64,000 nucleotides of DNA from Selaginella moellendorffii (lineage: Eukaryota > Streptophyta > Lycopodiopsida > Selaginellales > Selaginellaceae), in the NCBI RefSeq assembly GCF_000143415.4, contig NW_003314281.1:2045149-2109148 (forward strand). Reading direction: 5' to 3'. Positions within the stretch are counted from its first letter, which is position 1; every line of letters begins with the position of its first letter. Shown here piece by piece: positions 51,308 to 64,000 of the stretch. A program made the position numbers and the translations under genes. The notes under the pieces were generated by a model that saw only the letters and a list, made by a program, of their open reading frames with translations, was not told where the DNA came from and did not search any database.

Positions 51308-51490
51308 CACCAAGAACAAACCATCCAAAAGTTCTAACGCGAGTTTCTGTTTCTCAGGTTAGCCTGAAGCAAGCCAGGAAAGGACATGTCTTAGCACCCT
51401 TTTGACGGTAATGTGATCACACTAACGCGATGGATATTTACAAGAGATGGCCGTCTGTATGATACAGAATATCGACAACGTTGCTGTACA

Positions 51491-54400
51491 CTACCAAAAT
51501 GGGCACCACCTAAAGAGAGAAAAAAAAGTATGAGTCCAACATCTAGCTATATACAAAAGCACGTACCCCACATAGCTTTGGCACAAATTCTCGCTGGAAG
51601 TAGCTTGGTCGATGAGTTTCTGGACTTGGTCTTTGACGCTAAGAACCGACTCTCCCACAGGAAAGTCTCTACCCGTGAGTTTGTCGCTCATCCTCCCCAT
51701 CACGGACACAGCCCGTTCGTTGAGTACTTCGTTTGCATCCCCGAGTTGTCCAACCACCTGCGCGATAAGTGTTTTTAATGGTCTTGATCTAACGAGAATG
51801 ATAAGCACAGTAAGACAGCTTACGTTGAATGCGTGAAGCATCTCGCGTTCCCGAGCTCCCCTTTGAGGTGGAGAAGGCAGTCCTACTGCCTCCAAGTTTT
51901 GGGTCGCTGTTTGAGCACGGATGGTTGCCATGCTGGCTGGTACGTCGTTGATGTTAAACAGCCTCCAGTTGATCAAAGGATCGTGAACAAATGCCTGCAG
52001 ATGCCAGCCGTTTTAGCCATGGAACAATGCTGAATGAAAAGCTAATACCTCCATCATGGCCATTACGCTGTCTTTGTTTGATCTCAAGACGTGCATCACG
52101 TCCTCGCAAATCGACCGGAAGTTCCCTTCGATGCCACTAACTTCCATGGCCTTTACTAGCATCCTTGTCAATCGAAATGGAACCTGCAAGACAAAGAACT
52201 ACCGGTTTGAGGAGCGAGCTTCTCTATCGTTGCATCACCACCTTTTCAGGAAACTTCTCCCGCGTCATCGCTGCCTCGAAGCAATCCCCAAAGTCAATGT
52301 GCAGAATTTTCCCGCTGTAGCGATTAAGCATTAGATTGCTTGGATGTCGATCGCCTAAACCAAGAAGGTATCCGACCTGAAGAGAAGGGAGTATAAGCAC
52401 ATCCATTATCAGTGCGTGACGACGTTACCATGCTCATGACGGCTAAGCTACGAGTGTAGTTCGTTCGCCGTTCTAGCCAAACTTCTGAGGTTTTGCTTTT
52501 AAGCCAGAAAACCTGCCACAACCAAGTTAGCATGTCTCAAATCAGACGAAGAAAAACCAAACCTTTGCCAGGTCATCACCGTCGGTCGCCTCCAGAGCAT
52601 GCTGGAATACCTCGACTTTGGCTATAAGAGTAAGATGATCGAGATCAGGAGCGAACGACACCATGGCTCGATGTTCAGCATTGACAGGAACCTGCAAGTT
52701 TTGGTTCGGGCAATGACAGGCTGAAATGAAAGTCTACCTTCCGAGCATCCCGATATTCACGAATAAGGTGATGTAGAGTGTCGCAGTTTGGGACCCATCC
52801 AATAAGACCGCTGTTTGGAGAGAGCGGAACCACGTCATATCGCTGAATGGAAAGGTCCTTCTCCGCCGTGTGCCGGGCATTCGTTAGAAGGGTATTTACA
52901 AGCCCAAATAACTAAAACGCAACCCACATGTTAGTAAATCGATGTCCTGTGAATCTGATGTTACCTGCATCACGCGCTCGTCTTGTCTAAGGTCTTCATG
53001 GCCCTTTAATAAGAATGTATAATCCTGGCCATCGCTGCCCTTGATGGTGCACTTCCGAGGTCGCTGTTTCGATGGCATAACTATGAGCTGTGGATCAAAA
53101 CTCTGTATTGTCACAACGTTCGCTTCCGGACCTGTTTTAAGAGGAGCGTCTGCTTAATAAAAGCACAATAAAACGCATCACCACGTACCAGGACGATATG
53201 TTCCAGGGACAGCAAGTTCCAAATTGCGAGCATTGAGAAGAGCAGGAGAAACATATTGAAGTTCCAGAGTAGTTACGCTTGGAAGCTGCTTGTTTATACG
53301 TTTAAATACGTGATAATAGAGATCCCAAGCCTAAAGCCAGCACACCTCTTCATTAAAACACCAGAAAAATGGAGATAGTACCTGTGTGAGTTCCGCTTCA
53401 TTACCAGTACGACGATATTCCATGCACCATTCATGAGCTTCTTGCAATTCTCGCCCATAAGCCTGCACATGAATGGTAGTATGTCATTCCGGGTTCGATA
53501 TTTAAAATTAAAAGCTTGCCTGTACGAATGCGATCTCTTTGAGGGTTACGGCACCTTCTTCCTCTAGTTTACGATGCAAGGGTTCCAGCACGTTTAGCAT
53601 GCCCTCCTTATTATGCTCCCCAAAATACAGACGGCTGGCTTCTTCAAGTGCTTCGTACCACATTTCATGCCAGAGTATGGCCACTCGTATAAGCTCCTGA
53701 GAGACTAATTGTGCCTGGAGAAAAAAAGCTATAGACGTTATCTTTGCGTTTCTCACACAAACTTACTTGCTCCACAAGAGCTACGTGATGCTGGCGAACT
53801 CTGTCAACAACTGTCAAAGCAGCAGTTTTCCGTGAGGAGCTAATGGATTTACATGCAACTAAAAGCGGGTACATAAGAGCCTGCACGCTGCATTGTTAGA
53901 ACATAAAACTCTTAAGCATTTCAGTTAGACAACAACCTGAGGATGAATCTGTCCAATGCGTACAAGGAGTTGTTGGATAAGCTCTCGGACAGCGGGAATG
54001 TGCGAGTGTATCCGAGCAATAATCTGCGGCAGGACCACCAGCCATGTGTCGATTATCACGTGCTTAAAACCGTCTTGCAACGCAGCATAAACTTCATCGG
54101 AAGCACCATGGTTAAACCAGAGCGTCAAAAGCCGTAGAATATCCTGAAAGTGGTCAATGTTAGCCATCCCAATACACTACATCAGCACCAACCTGTAAAC
54201 TATCATCCCCGCCCTTGTTCGTGGACGCATTTGCAATGGATTTGAAGTATCCAGAAACAGCTGATACCACGTGATGAGCAGCCTTTACCGAATCTCCTTT
54301 CATAGAGTAATGTGACAAGGCCGCCGTGTTGAACAATGCCCACCTATGCCAAGCCTTCCCCCACGCTCTCGCATAATCGATTGCAGATTTATAGGCAGAA

Positions 54401-57400
54401 GATATTNNNNNNNNNNNNNNNNNNNNNNNNNNNNNNNNNNNNNNNNNNNNNNNNNNNNNNNNNNNNNNNNNNNNNNNNNNNNNNNNNNNNNNNNNNNNNN
54501 NNNNNNNNNNNNNNNNNNNNNNNNNNNNNNNNNNNNNNNNNNNNNNNNNNNNNNNNNNNNNNNTAAATACGTGCAATGAGAGGAACCGGCGACACTCCAG
54601 AACTGCCAGAAGCACCCTGAGGTGTACAGTACATGGATGCTTGGCCATTCGCCAAATCTAGTGCAAGATACTGCTTAAAATAAAAAAGAAAAGAAAAACA
54701 CCGCATAAAAATTTCATTTATGAATAAAGAACAGCGAACCTGAAGCCGTCTATAGGCGGTTTGCCTTTTCGATTCCTCGCCGAAAGACCAAAGGTATTTT
54801 AAATATGCCAGCATCACTGGAGGATTAACGACGTAGCCAGGCGGAGGATCACTTTGTTCTGGATCGTACTTCACTCAAAAAAAAAAAACAAAAAATAACA
54901 CGTTAGCAAAACTAATAAAGAGTTGCATGAAACCCATTCACCTGAAGAAGTTTTATCAATGTTGCGTGTGACTGACTTACTCGGCCACTTTTATAGCAAA
55001 GAGAAGCGAACTTCAGCCATGTTTCGGCATCTTCGGTAGGAGGAAGCACAAGCGTTCGAACAGATAACAACCTTTGCCAGACCTACAAAAAAAAACAGGC
55101 AACATATACGTCGCTTGAACGAAATAAATATACCTCAACGTTTCTTTTCGCTCCCCGAATACGATCCCGCCACATTCTCCTGATCAATGAAGCACGTGCC
55201 TCAGATGCAGGGTTCCCCGTTTGCAGTGTGCAATATTCGATAACCTCTTCCAGTTCTGCTAACTGTTGAACGCGCACCATGTTGCTGTATGCACGGTCGT
55301 AACTCTCAAGAACCTGGACGACACAAACACTTCAGCCCCCGTAAGGATGATATGAACGCTTACCAATGCCGCAAGCTCTGTCGCTAAGCATTTTCGTGCC
55401 CGTTCGGCATATATGCCCGCTTCATCGTACTGAAAGGAGGATCAGGGTATAGAGCACAATAATTTATGGCATTGTCTACCTTAGAACGCCGAATGCATAA
55501 AACCGCCCGGAAAAATGCCCCTGCAAATCCGGTTCCAGTGCCGTCCTGGCCTCGCGTAGGTACGTTCATTTCATCTCCATTATCCATCTGAGACACGTAC
55601 TCTTCCATTTCATCCCATTCACCCATATTCCATGCAGCACTCGCAGCCTGCAAAATACATTCAAACATAAACAAATTGTAATCATGAGTCAGCTTATTTT
55701 GTAGTACCATTGGTGCCATCTGAAGCTGTGCAGAAGGTTCACTCCAAGTCTCCCTGCAAAGTGTACTCAACTCTTCCCATCGTGCCAATGCCACCAAGCA
55801 CCTCATTCGACCTGTAACAGCCTTTTAGTATACAGTAGACATGATTGGACAGTATCACCTAAAGTGGGCTCCAACGACGCGTGGGGGCTGGTAGCTTGAG
55901 AGGCTTTTGCCGTGTAAGCATCGAGAGCGGCTTCCCAGCGTTGAAGCTTCTCATACCTACGACCATAATTTTCTGTAAGATGTGTGTTGCAACAGCAAAT
56001 ACTTGCCAAGATTCCTTTAGTTGAACTCCGAGGTTACGTTGTGCATATGTCAAAATTCCAACAGCCGCCTATGCTTACAAGGATAAGAGTAGCGTCGTAC
56101 ATAAAAAGCTTACCTCATGTTGGTGGAGTTGGTTGTTGACATGAATCAAAGCTTCAACGGCTCCAACAAGCTGGTGCTTTTGTTCACGAGCAAGGACCAT
56201 ATCAAACTCCATCTCTTTGTAATGTAAAGCTTTTGCAAACAAATGACACTAAAAAGGTGATGTTAAGCAATGAACAGAAAATCGCAATTACCTTTTCAGC
56301 TAAGCTGCCAAGCGTTCTCGTATCCACAGGCAGAGGGTCCTCATCCCGTTCCATAAACTCCGCCTATACAAGAAGGTAAGCAGATAAACGTGATGAACAG
56401 CGCGGCAGTTTACCAGATTCAGAAGAGTTCCAAGAATATCTGATGGAATGTTGGGAGACGTCAAAGCGTAATTCAAACTTCGTACTAGCTGTTTTTTGTA
56501 CGAATCATTAAGTTGGGACCAGCAACTTACAAAGGCAACTGCAAACAACTCCCGTGCCACGTGAGGCTGCAAAGGAAAAACACTGGTTTACTGTCAAGAA
56601 TGAGTTTAAGGACTTGCCTGGCGTTGTGCTAAAGGAGCACAGGTTCTTAAAGCGGGAGAAGGAGACTCTTTCAGCAGCTCTAAGCTGAAGTGTCGCATCC
56701 ACTCTGACCAGTCTTCCTTTGTGCTTCTTTGAGAGGATTCCCATGCAGATCTTAAGTGTACCTCGTTAACCTGCGTGCCCCGTGTACTTAAGGCATTTTC
56801 GCCATCCAATTCAGCTCCATGAGATGAAGCAGCTATATCCGCTTCGGAAACTGCTGTAGGCCGTACATCCACCAAGATCGGGTCTCGCCGTTTAAGACGA
56901 GATTCAATGGAATCAAACTGCGGATGCTGCAGGTAACAAGATGTGAGTCCAGAATCCGATTATAATTATTGTTCAACCTGCAAGTGGTGACGTTGAAGTA
57001 GCTTGCGCACTGAAGGAAGAAACATGGTGAATTCTGCTCCAAGGACAGTAGCCAAAACACATATAGCATCCACAGCATCGTTACGCAACTCATCCTTCGT
57101 GCTGCGGATGAAAAACGAAGAATTTCCGTTATGCAACATGCAACAGTTAACAAATAAGAAGGAAAACCTTACCCATCTAGAACGCTCAACAACGGGTGTA
57201 GCAAAGAAGACACATGTGCAGTGACCTGAATTAAAATATTACAATTTGTATTCGAGTCATGAATTTTACCTGCATGCAAGGAAGAAGACGTGAAAAGGTT
57301 TTGATAGTAGATCGTCTTATATCCATCGGCGCATTTGAAACATCCGGCTTAAAAAGGCGGACTAAGGCAGGTAGTACTAGGTGCATGTGCTCATCCAGAG

Positions 57401-60400
57401 AAGCTGCAAAAACGTTCAGGACACAAGTAAAACCAAAAGGAAAAAATGGTTACCGCCAAATACTTCAAAAGTGTGCAAAAGAGACGCGACGTAGGCATAG
57501 TCAGCGTTGCGTTCAGCCTCATTCAAAGCTTGAATACATTTAGGTAGAATCTCTGGCATGTGCATCCGAAACTCATCGTGAAGAGCGACACAGAGTCTTT
57601 CTACAAGATGCAAAATCTAAAAAGACAATTTTGCTGAGTGAGTGAAATGCTTGACGGCGTCTTACTGGTGAGTGAGAAGCGGAACGAGGGCTTGTCGGAA
57701 GGATCATGTCTAGAACAAGAGAAAGAATGCTTGAAAGATACTTCCGAATGTGCTGCAACAAAAAAAAGTGTTGCAACAAGGAAAAGAACAGCTCAATCAT
57801 ACCTGACGGACAATTGCAACAAGGTCTGCAAGCTGACAAAAGATAAATTCTCGTAGATTATCTTCACAGTTTCTAATGGTCAACAAAAGGTCCGGCATGA
57901 CCTGCGAATGGCGGATTTGTACAAGGACATCCACAGAAGGCACTTTCCACTTACCTGCGGTAGATAAGGTACGCAACCAAGACCCATGACCTGCAATCCC
58001 TTCCACTTTTTACGACCGCCATATCAATAATACCGTACCTTGCAGATGTACATAAGAGATTTAACAACGCTTTGATGGTATATCGATGATGAGGGATCTC
58101 GCAAAGTCCGCATGAGAGCATTGATTGCAACCTGCAAGCGACACATTAGTTACAAAAGCCAATGGATGCCGAAACCTTAACTGTTGAGTAATAATCTTCT
58201 GTAGCTGCCGATATTCCACCAGTAGGCCACGCTTCCATAAGAGACTCGTCATTTGTCTGCCCGTGTACAGTTTCTGACAAAGAAGAGCGATTGCCGTCGC
58301 TTGGATGTAGCCGAAGTTCGTTGCGTTTGTTGACGTGCGGATCTAGCGCACCAATGACTCCAAGTACCTAGCAATTTAGAGATTGAGCTAGTCCGTGATA
58401 AACAAATCTTCCAACCTTTAAAACTTCATTCCTTGTAGACCATTCGAGTTCCCCATTCAGCAATATTCGAAGTAGTAAACCCAGCAAGTGTGGAAACTCT
58501 GTATACGGTGTCACGACGTACCTGGAAAACAACAAGAAACGCATGTAATGGTCGTATACTACATTTGTAAATGCTTACCCAGTGTTCTGGACCAGTTGAC
58601 CCAGTGTTCTCACAGCAACATCCCGCTTACTAGCAGCAGAAGTGTCACGAAGAGCATCCACAATTAACGGCATCAGGTCCTTGATATGCGGTCTTATTGC
58701 GCACCCAGCCTGTAAAAGAGCAAAGTCTGAGTTTCATGCCTCTCATAAAACAAAAGTGGCTTACCACTCGAGCAAGCTCCCCCACGGTTGCCATTACCCC
58801 GGATACTACGCCAATATTCCCACTACCTCCACTTCCTTCACTTAGTCTCGCCACCAAAGCCTGCATGTAAGGAATGAAATTTCTTCGTACTTAGAAGATT
58901 TTAACCTTATGGATCGGAATAACGTAAGGAGTTATTAGAGTTTCGCATGCTCTTATCAGCGATCCCAACAGAATAGCACTTTCCTCCTTGCTTTTGCTAT
59001 CCGCGCTGTGTGTCCCACATATTAGACACTCAAACACAACTCAAATCCCAACCTGTGCTCCATGTCTGTCAAGAGCTGTTGCAGGTGACGTCTCAAAGCC
59101 GGACATACATATGCAGCATTTTTGTCTGACAGCTTCCCCGCCATTACAATGGATAGTTTTCTGACTTCAAACGACTAAAAGCAACAAGATTAGAAGCCAT
59201 CCATACCGCCCAACCTAGCTATTACCTGGTCGTTGAACGCAATAAAAATTGCTTTCAAACAGTCAGCCTGAGCAAGAAAATCGTAGAAGCTCCCGTTCGT
59301 TCCAAGCGAAACAAAAACATCTTCTCTGACGGAAGCATCCGTATCAGAAACAGCAGCAACTAGAAGTTTTTCCAGAATCTGTGAACATGACCCGTAAGCA
59401 TGAATAGTCAAAGAGAATATACAAAACGTACCTCTTCGATGAGAATCCGATGCTTTCGAAAAGTTAAAGGACGACCAGAAGTGAGTCTGGAAGCTGATCT
59501 GCCAGTTATAGCAGTTTGATACGAATGCTCAACAAGCCGACAGCAGCATCTAGCAGCGTGACGTCGGACACCAGCATCATCATCTTCGAGGTGCATAACA
59601 ACTGCTTCTCGCGCGAACTCAAGTAAATCATGCCCCTGCATAAATCACTAAGATTATCGTGACATACTGTATGGCAAATACCTTGAAATTAAAATTGGTC
59701 AAAATTTTAAGCGCGAGCTGCACCAGTGCGGGCCCTTGAATTTCTGAAGAAGGAAGCCCCACCGCCTTCTGTGGCAGTCGAACAAGAAGACTTTTTCTTT
59801 GCGAAAAATATGGCGCTTTGCACAAAACCAAGGAAATGAAATCCAGTAAGCGCTCCTGAATTGGAGGTAAAAAGGACGGCAAGCTGTAGAAAAATCGTCA
59901 GCATTCAGTTTCGCTTCAAATAACCAATGCCACCTTGTCACTATCTGATTTAAGGCCTTCTCCAGCGTTGGAGTAAGGCCGGTATCGAACATAATATCCA
60001 GCGTACTGCGAACGTGCTCTTCCATAAGCGGGCCAAGGGCTTCAGTCAGGTTCCCAACGCATGCAATAGCTTCCATGGATGGTTTTCCGCGACGTGGTTG
60101 TAGCTGGCAAACAAAGAAGTATAGAATGAGAATATAAAAACCAACTGAACTGAAATAAAGTACTGCATCACGTATAAAATTCATAATCGCCGGCAGATAT
60201 TCGCCAAGAGCGCATCCAACAGCACCTGCCATCTCTCCGAGTGCAGCAAACCCAGTAGAACGTTCGCTTGGATTGCGCATAACAGCTAAAAGATGATCCA
60301 TGGACGTCTGTATCAGAAACGATTAGGCACTACAGCGGAAAGTAATAGTGGCACTTACAGTGAAGTAGGAAGTCACAAATCTATCCCGTAGAAAATGCGC

Positions 60401-61539
60401 AATGCGTGGCAGCAATGATGTGATGCTCCTGCGCACTAAACGGTCCCTGTGATCTCGAAACTTGAACGCAATGTCTAACACCTCCTTGTAGCGAGACATC
60501 ATGAATTCTCCCGTGTTCCTTCGCAAGATCTTATGAGAACAAAGCCTATCAAGAGCTTGCAGTACCTTAAAAGCTCTCCAACAGCAAGCAGCGACCCGTG
60601 GATACTTTCGACAGTAGCATTTTTCCCTAGGCCATCTTGCGTAGCCTCAAACATTCGATAGTACCTGCAAAACTTGAGATTGTCGTGACATTAAAAATGA
60701 GGAGTATACACACCATCGCACTCTCCATCTTGTTTCCCGTGTTACTATCACCGTCAGACATGCCCGAAGAGCTTCTACAGCATGTTCACGAATAGCTTGC
60801 CTAGGATCACGCAAGGCAATCCAAATAGCGTCGACAAATTCAGGAACATGAACATTAAACACAGTCGGCGCTTGATCTGCCATCTCCTACAGATAAAAAG
60901 GAAGATTGGCATGAGCACAAGCTAGGTGAACTACACGCACCTTTAGAATTAGAACTGCCGCAAAGCGTCGAGATTCTCCTCTCAGCCATTTCAATGCGCA
61001 TGACACCTGCAAGATAATGGTTGATTTCTCTGGGACTGTGGAAAATCTTACATACCTGAGACTCAACAATGTCAGCTGTTTGAGGACCCGTGCTCACAAT
61101 ATGTCCAAGAACTTCACTAGCACGCACGAGAACGTCGGGATCTTGCTTCTCTTCGAGCACTCGCTTAACGCAATTCGCAAACTTCATCGTCTTGGTTGCG
61201 CTCTCCCCGAGCTCCACATCGATGAGCACGTCGATTGCTCGCAATGCGCCCAGATTGTCACTTACATCGGCGCTCTCGATCAAGCAGTTGATGCGATCGT
61301 ACAGAATATCTAGGAATTTCGTCAGGCCCTCGGCAGAGAGGTCGCGCGCCTCCTCCTGAACGTGCTTGCGCAGGGCTGCAGCGGCAGCTCCATCCTGGGA
61401 TTTGGAGAACGATAGGATCGGATTGAGAAGCTTTCGAATGCGCGCTCACCTTGATCGACGCTGTCTTGAAACGTAGCTCGGATAGAAGGCGCTGCAGCGC
61501 ATCTGGAGGCCGAGGCGCCACGCCTTGGGCGCCTGCCAT
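51491..61539 (-). CDS. TOR: Serine/threonine-protein kinase TOR (target of rapamycin)
   Basis: A multi-exon gene from the ATG at 61539 (MAGAQGVAP) to TAG at 51491. From the N-terminus there is a long HEAT-repeat region (about 61500-57000), the FAT domain (about 57000-53900; part lost in the gap 54407-54563), the FRB domain ([20 protein letters not shown] near 53700, [12 protein letters not shown] near 53320), the kinase with [12 protein letters not shown] and HIDFGDCF (about 52370-52260), and a FATC tail ending YVGWCPFW, whose last five residues come from a 19-nt exon at 51509-51491. TOR in complex with RAPTOR and LST8 couples nutrients and energy to growth. I did not model every exon; length should be about 2400 residues. 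It is convergent with IFT57 (183 bp between stops). Confidence 0.93.
54407..54563. other. Assembly gap (157 N) inside TOR
   Basis: It falls in the FAT domain coding region, between exons encoding [13 protein letters not shown] and a segment ending [14 protein letters not shown]. At least part of one exon is missing from the window. Confidence 0.95.
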
Positions 61540-61900
61540 GGCCAAACCCTAGAGTTCCACTTATCGCTTAAAACCCTACATTCTTTGGGAAAAGCATTTG
61601 AATGAATATTGCTCCAATTTGGAATCAAGACACTCCGTCACATTACTCAAGGATCAATGGGATTGCTCGCGAGTGTCATAAGTGAAGCGATTTGAATTAG
61701 AGTCCACCAACGTGAAAGTTTGGACTTTTTCTAGCATTCTCACTTCCAGGAAACAATTCGTAAGTTTGCTTTTCCACTATGAAAACCTGGGATGAATCAC
61801 AAACAAGCAATGAAACGTATCAAAGATCGTTGTCATTTAGTATGTATGATTTCGATCAAGTGAACTAAATCTAACGTTCAGCACTTCTTTATTCCTTTCA
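61540..61900. promoter_or_regulatory. TOR upstream region with two telo-boxes
   Basis: AAACCCTA occurs at 61544-61551, immediately before the TOR ATG, and again at 61571-61578. Such boxes are typical of plant ribosome-biogenesis genes. The rest of the stretch up to the Helitron terminus shows nothing further. Confidence 0.5.
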
Positions 61901-64000
61901 CTAGTATTTGCCTAGCCAATGCTAGGTAGTTGGCAAAGCCTCTCAAACTTACTAACATATCTTTGTGAGAATTTGCTCACATCTCACAATTTCCTTGTGA
62001 GATGATTCTTTTATTTTTAGCACCGGTCCATTGCTATCCATTGGGCCACAGGGAAAATTAAAAAATAAACAAAGTTTATTGTAGTTTGTTTTTATGTTTT
62101 AAGGTATAGTAGGACAGGAGTTAGTTAATATAAAGCTTCTATATATACAGCATTGATAGTGAATGTTGATGAATTGAATGGAATTAAGCGGCCTTGTGTA
62201 TGAGTTGTGTCAACACGAATTGCAAGTTGTTGTGGTGATGTGCATCTTGAGAGTGCAATATAGAGCTGCCCATAGCTGGGGTAAGTAGATGCCTACACGA
62301 TCAAAATGTTTGACCTTGGCATTTTAAAATTGTTAAGTAGTATCCAAGATAAAGAGGAAATTGTTTTCGAAACATATGGAATAGAACATCTGAATCAGAG
62401 GGTGTTAAGTTAATGCGTGGGATAAAAGTTCTAGTACCTTTAAATTCACATGTAATTATTTCACAGTCCAAAATTTTAGATGAAGTTCTTTTGACCATTA
62501 ATCGAGTTCCATTGCATAATCCAATTGTTGAAGATATATTTCTCAAAAGAATAACTATACAACCTTCTTTTAGTATCAATTTGTGTGGTGGTAGTCCAAA
62601 GGGAGTGATAGAATTTAGAAATTCAATTAGGAAATTTTTAGGGTGTTTAACATCAATGGAGTCAATGTTAGTATAAATTTGAGGTGGACTTGGTAATTGA
62701 GAGATAATGTTGTTGTTAATTAGAAATGTATCATCATTAAGAGGTGTTAAAATGGCTCTATTTGCTACAATTTGAACATTTGAAATATTTTCAATACATG
62801 GGAATACAAAATCAATAATAAAGGTACTTTTAATTAGTTCTGAAGGAAAAAGGATAGAATCAAGTGGTAAAATAGGGTTTTGTGTGTAATTATTTCCATC
62901 ACCAACTTTCAATAGCCATTCTACCCAGTCTGAGAACTTGGGGCTAAGCCGCATATTTTTTTGTAATTAAAACTTTCTAAATAGATTCTATAGACTATTC
63001 ATTCTTACAAATGTGGAAACAATTTATGCTCGATGACTGTGTGGGACAATTAATAATGTTTTACGGAAGTCACCACTTGTAACAATAACAATGCCACCGA
63101 ATGGAGAATTGTTCTGTTTCAAGTCTCGTAGGCAGCGGTTGACACCTGAAAAAGCAAATGTATGAACCATACTAATTTCATCCCAAATAAGCACTTATAT
63201 TGTTTTCATAGATCTACTGGCATTGTTATTAGGTGTTAAACTAGAAACATATGTATCATTAATTAGAACAGATAACTTAAAGGTTGTATAGGATGTTTGT
63301 CCATTGTGTAGTAGTGTGCTTGCAATGTTTGTCCATGCCATACAAACCACTTTTTTATTGTAAAACTCAAAATATTTTACCATTGTATTTAATAAATATG
63401 TTTTGCCAGTACCACCAGGGCCATCAATAAAAATAAAATGGTTGGTATCAGTCGGGCACTCGACAATATTAACAATTTCATTGAATATAGCTAATTATTC
63501 AACATTCAAGTTTCTAATATAATAGTAAATTTCTGTATATGAATGCTTGCAATTTAGTATTGGTTGAATAGAAGTATTTAGGATTGGGATAGGTAAATTG
63601 TATGATTGGTTTGTTTTACCATGTATTTTCATTCTTGAGTTAATGTCTATTAGAGCAAGTTTATATCGGCATACAATATTTGTTTTATCAAAATCTTCAG
63701 AGAGTTGATCCTTAAAAACATCCTAAAAATATGGTGGGTCTTGTGGATTGCAAAAAATACATATAAAAGTAAAGAGTTGACGCAAATGTGTAGGCATTTG
63801 AAAATTGCATGCTTCTTGTAAATAATTATACCACTCGTTATCATCATCAAGAAGACCCATAGCAACAGTAGCTTATTAAAAGCTTTGGTAAGTTACATCA
63901 TTAACTGTTTTAATATTGTCGAAAGATGTCATTCCTTTTTTATGAAGAAGAATAATATATAAGTGGTACAACTGGGAAATATTGAGTATAGTCGAGGAAT
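61901..64000 (-). mobile_element. Degenerate Helitron, 3' part
   Basis: On the minus strand a decayed helicase is followed by non-coding sequence, a 10-bp stem hairpin (61980-62004), a 6-bp stem hairpin CCTAGC/GCTAGG (61911-61926) and, six bases further, CTAG at 61904-61901 followed by T. A small hairpin just before CTRR with a T at the target is the known Helitron 3' end. The 5' end lies beyond the window. Confidence 0.6.
62125..63960 (-). pseudogene. Helitron Pif1-like helicase (RepHel C-terminal part), broken
   Basis: Minus-strand pieces in order: LQEACNFQMPTHLRQLF-like text (about 63840-63760), Walker A PGGTGKTYLLN (about 63418-63385), VLIWDEISMVHTFAF (about 63195-63150), the long frame 62954-62301 (KLILKEGCIVILLRN, LTILKCQGQTF), and a frameshifted tail (SYGQLYIALSRCTSPQQL) ending at TAA 62125. 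In-frame stops at about 63200, 63035 and 62958 plus frameshifts make it non-functional. The order matches the helicase of RepHel proteins, which drive rolling-circle transposition. Confidence 0.8.

Overview
This is a eukaryotic nuclear window from a land plant. The likely source is a lycophyte such as Selaginella, an inference from four things: a plastid-type heme oxygenase, a plant-style PPR gene, an intraflagellar-transport gene (IFT57, expected only in plants with swimming sperm), and very short introns of roughly 46-90 bp in the host genes. Two assembly gaps are present (23277-23376 and 54407-54563).

Left half (1 to about 28150) is a nest of LTR retrotransposons. A Ty3/gypsy gag plus the start of a protease lies on the minus strand at 1-1138. 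From 2331 on, insertions stack inside one another. A fragment of a miniature element (TRIM-alpha) is cut by old gypsy element B (2604 to about 28151). B is split at 6214/6494-type flanks by a relative, element C (6215-26493), with target duplication CTCAC/CTTAT. C is split by young chromodomain gypsy element D (10915-18445; two 1148-bp LTRs with about five differences), which abuts a non-coding, LARD-like element E (18446 to the gap). TRIM-alpha elements sit in both LTRs of C at different places, and a second miniature family (TRIM-beta) sits in the gag/protease region of C. Most of these insertions can be checked against empty sites in paralogous copies inside this window.

The most unusual features of this half are in D and E. 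D's pol carries two in-phase GT-AG introns, the first just before the catalytic glutamate of integrase. D and E also share a structured non-coding 3' domain whose hairpin stems change while their loops stay constant.

Middle (29263-47817): an intronless P-loop ATPase gene is followed by a tandem block duplication. Each block has the order O-methyltransferase, unknown protein, beta-glucosidase, DGS1/NCA2-like gene, PPR gene. In block 1 (about 32083-38215) the methyltransferase and the unknown gene are intact and the rest is debris. In block 2 (38564-47817) the methyltransferase, glucosidase, DGS1-like and PPR genes are intact and the unknown gene is broken.

Right part (47919-61539) is a compact island: heme oxygenase (minus) head-to-head with IFT57 (plus), then the TOR kinase gene (minus, about 10 kb, many small introns). 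DGS1/PPR and heme oxygenase/IFT57 are divergent pairs with only 42 and 127 bp between start codons. The window ends in a degenerate Helitron (61901 to the edge, minus strand) with a plausible CTAG terminus.
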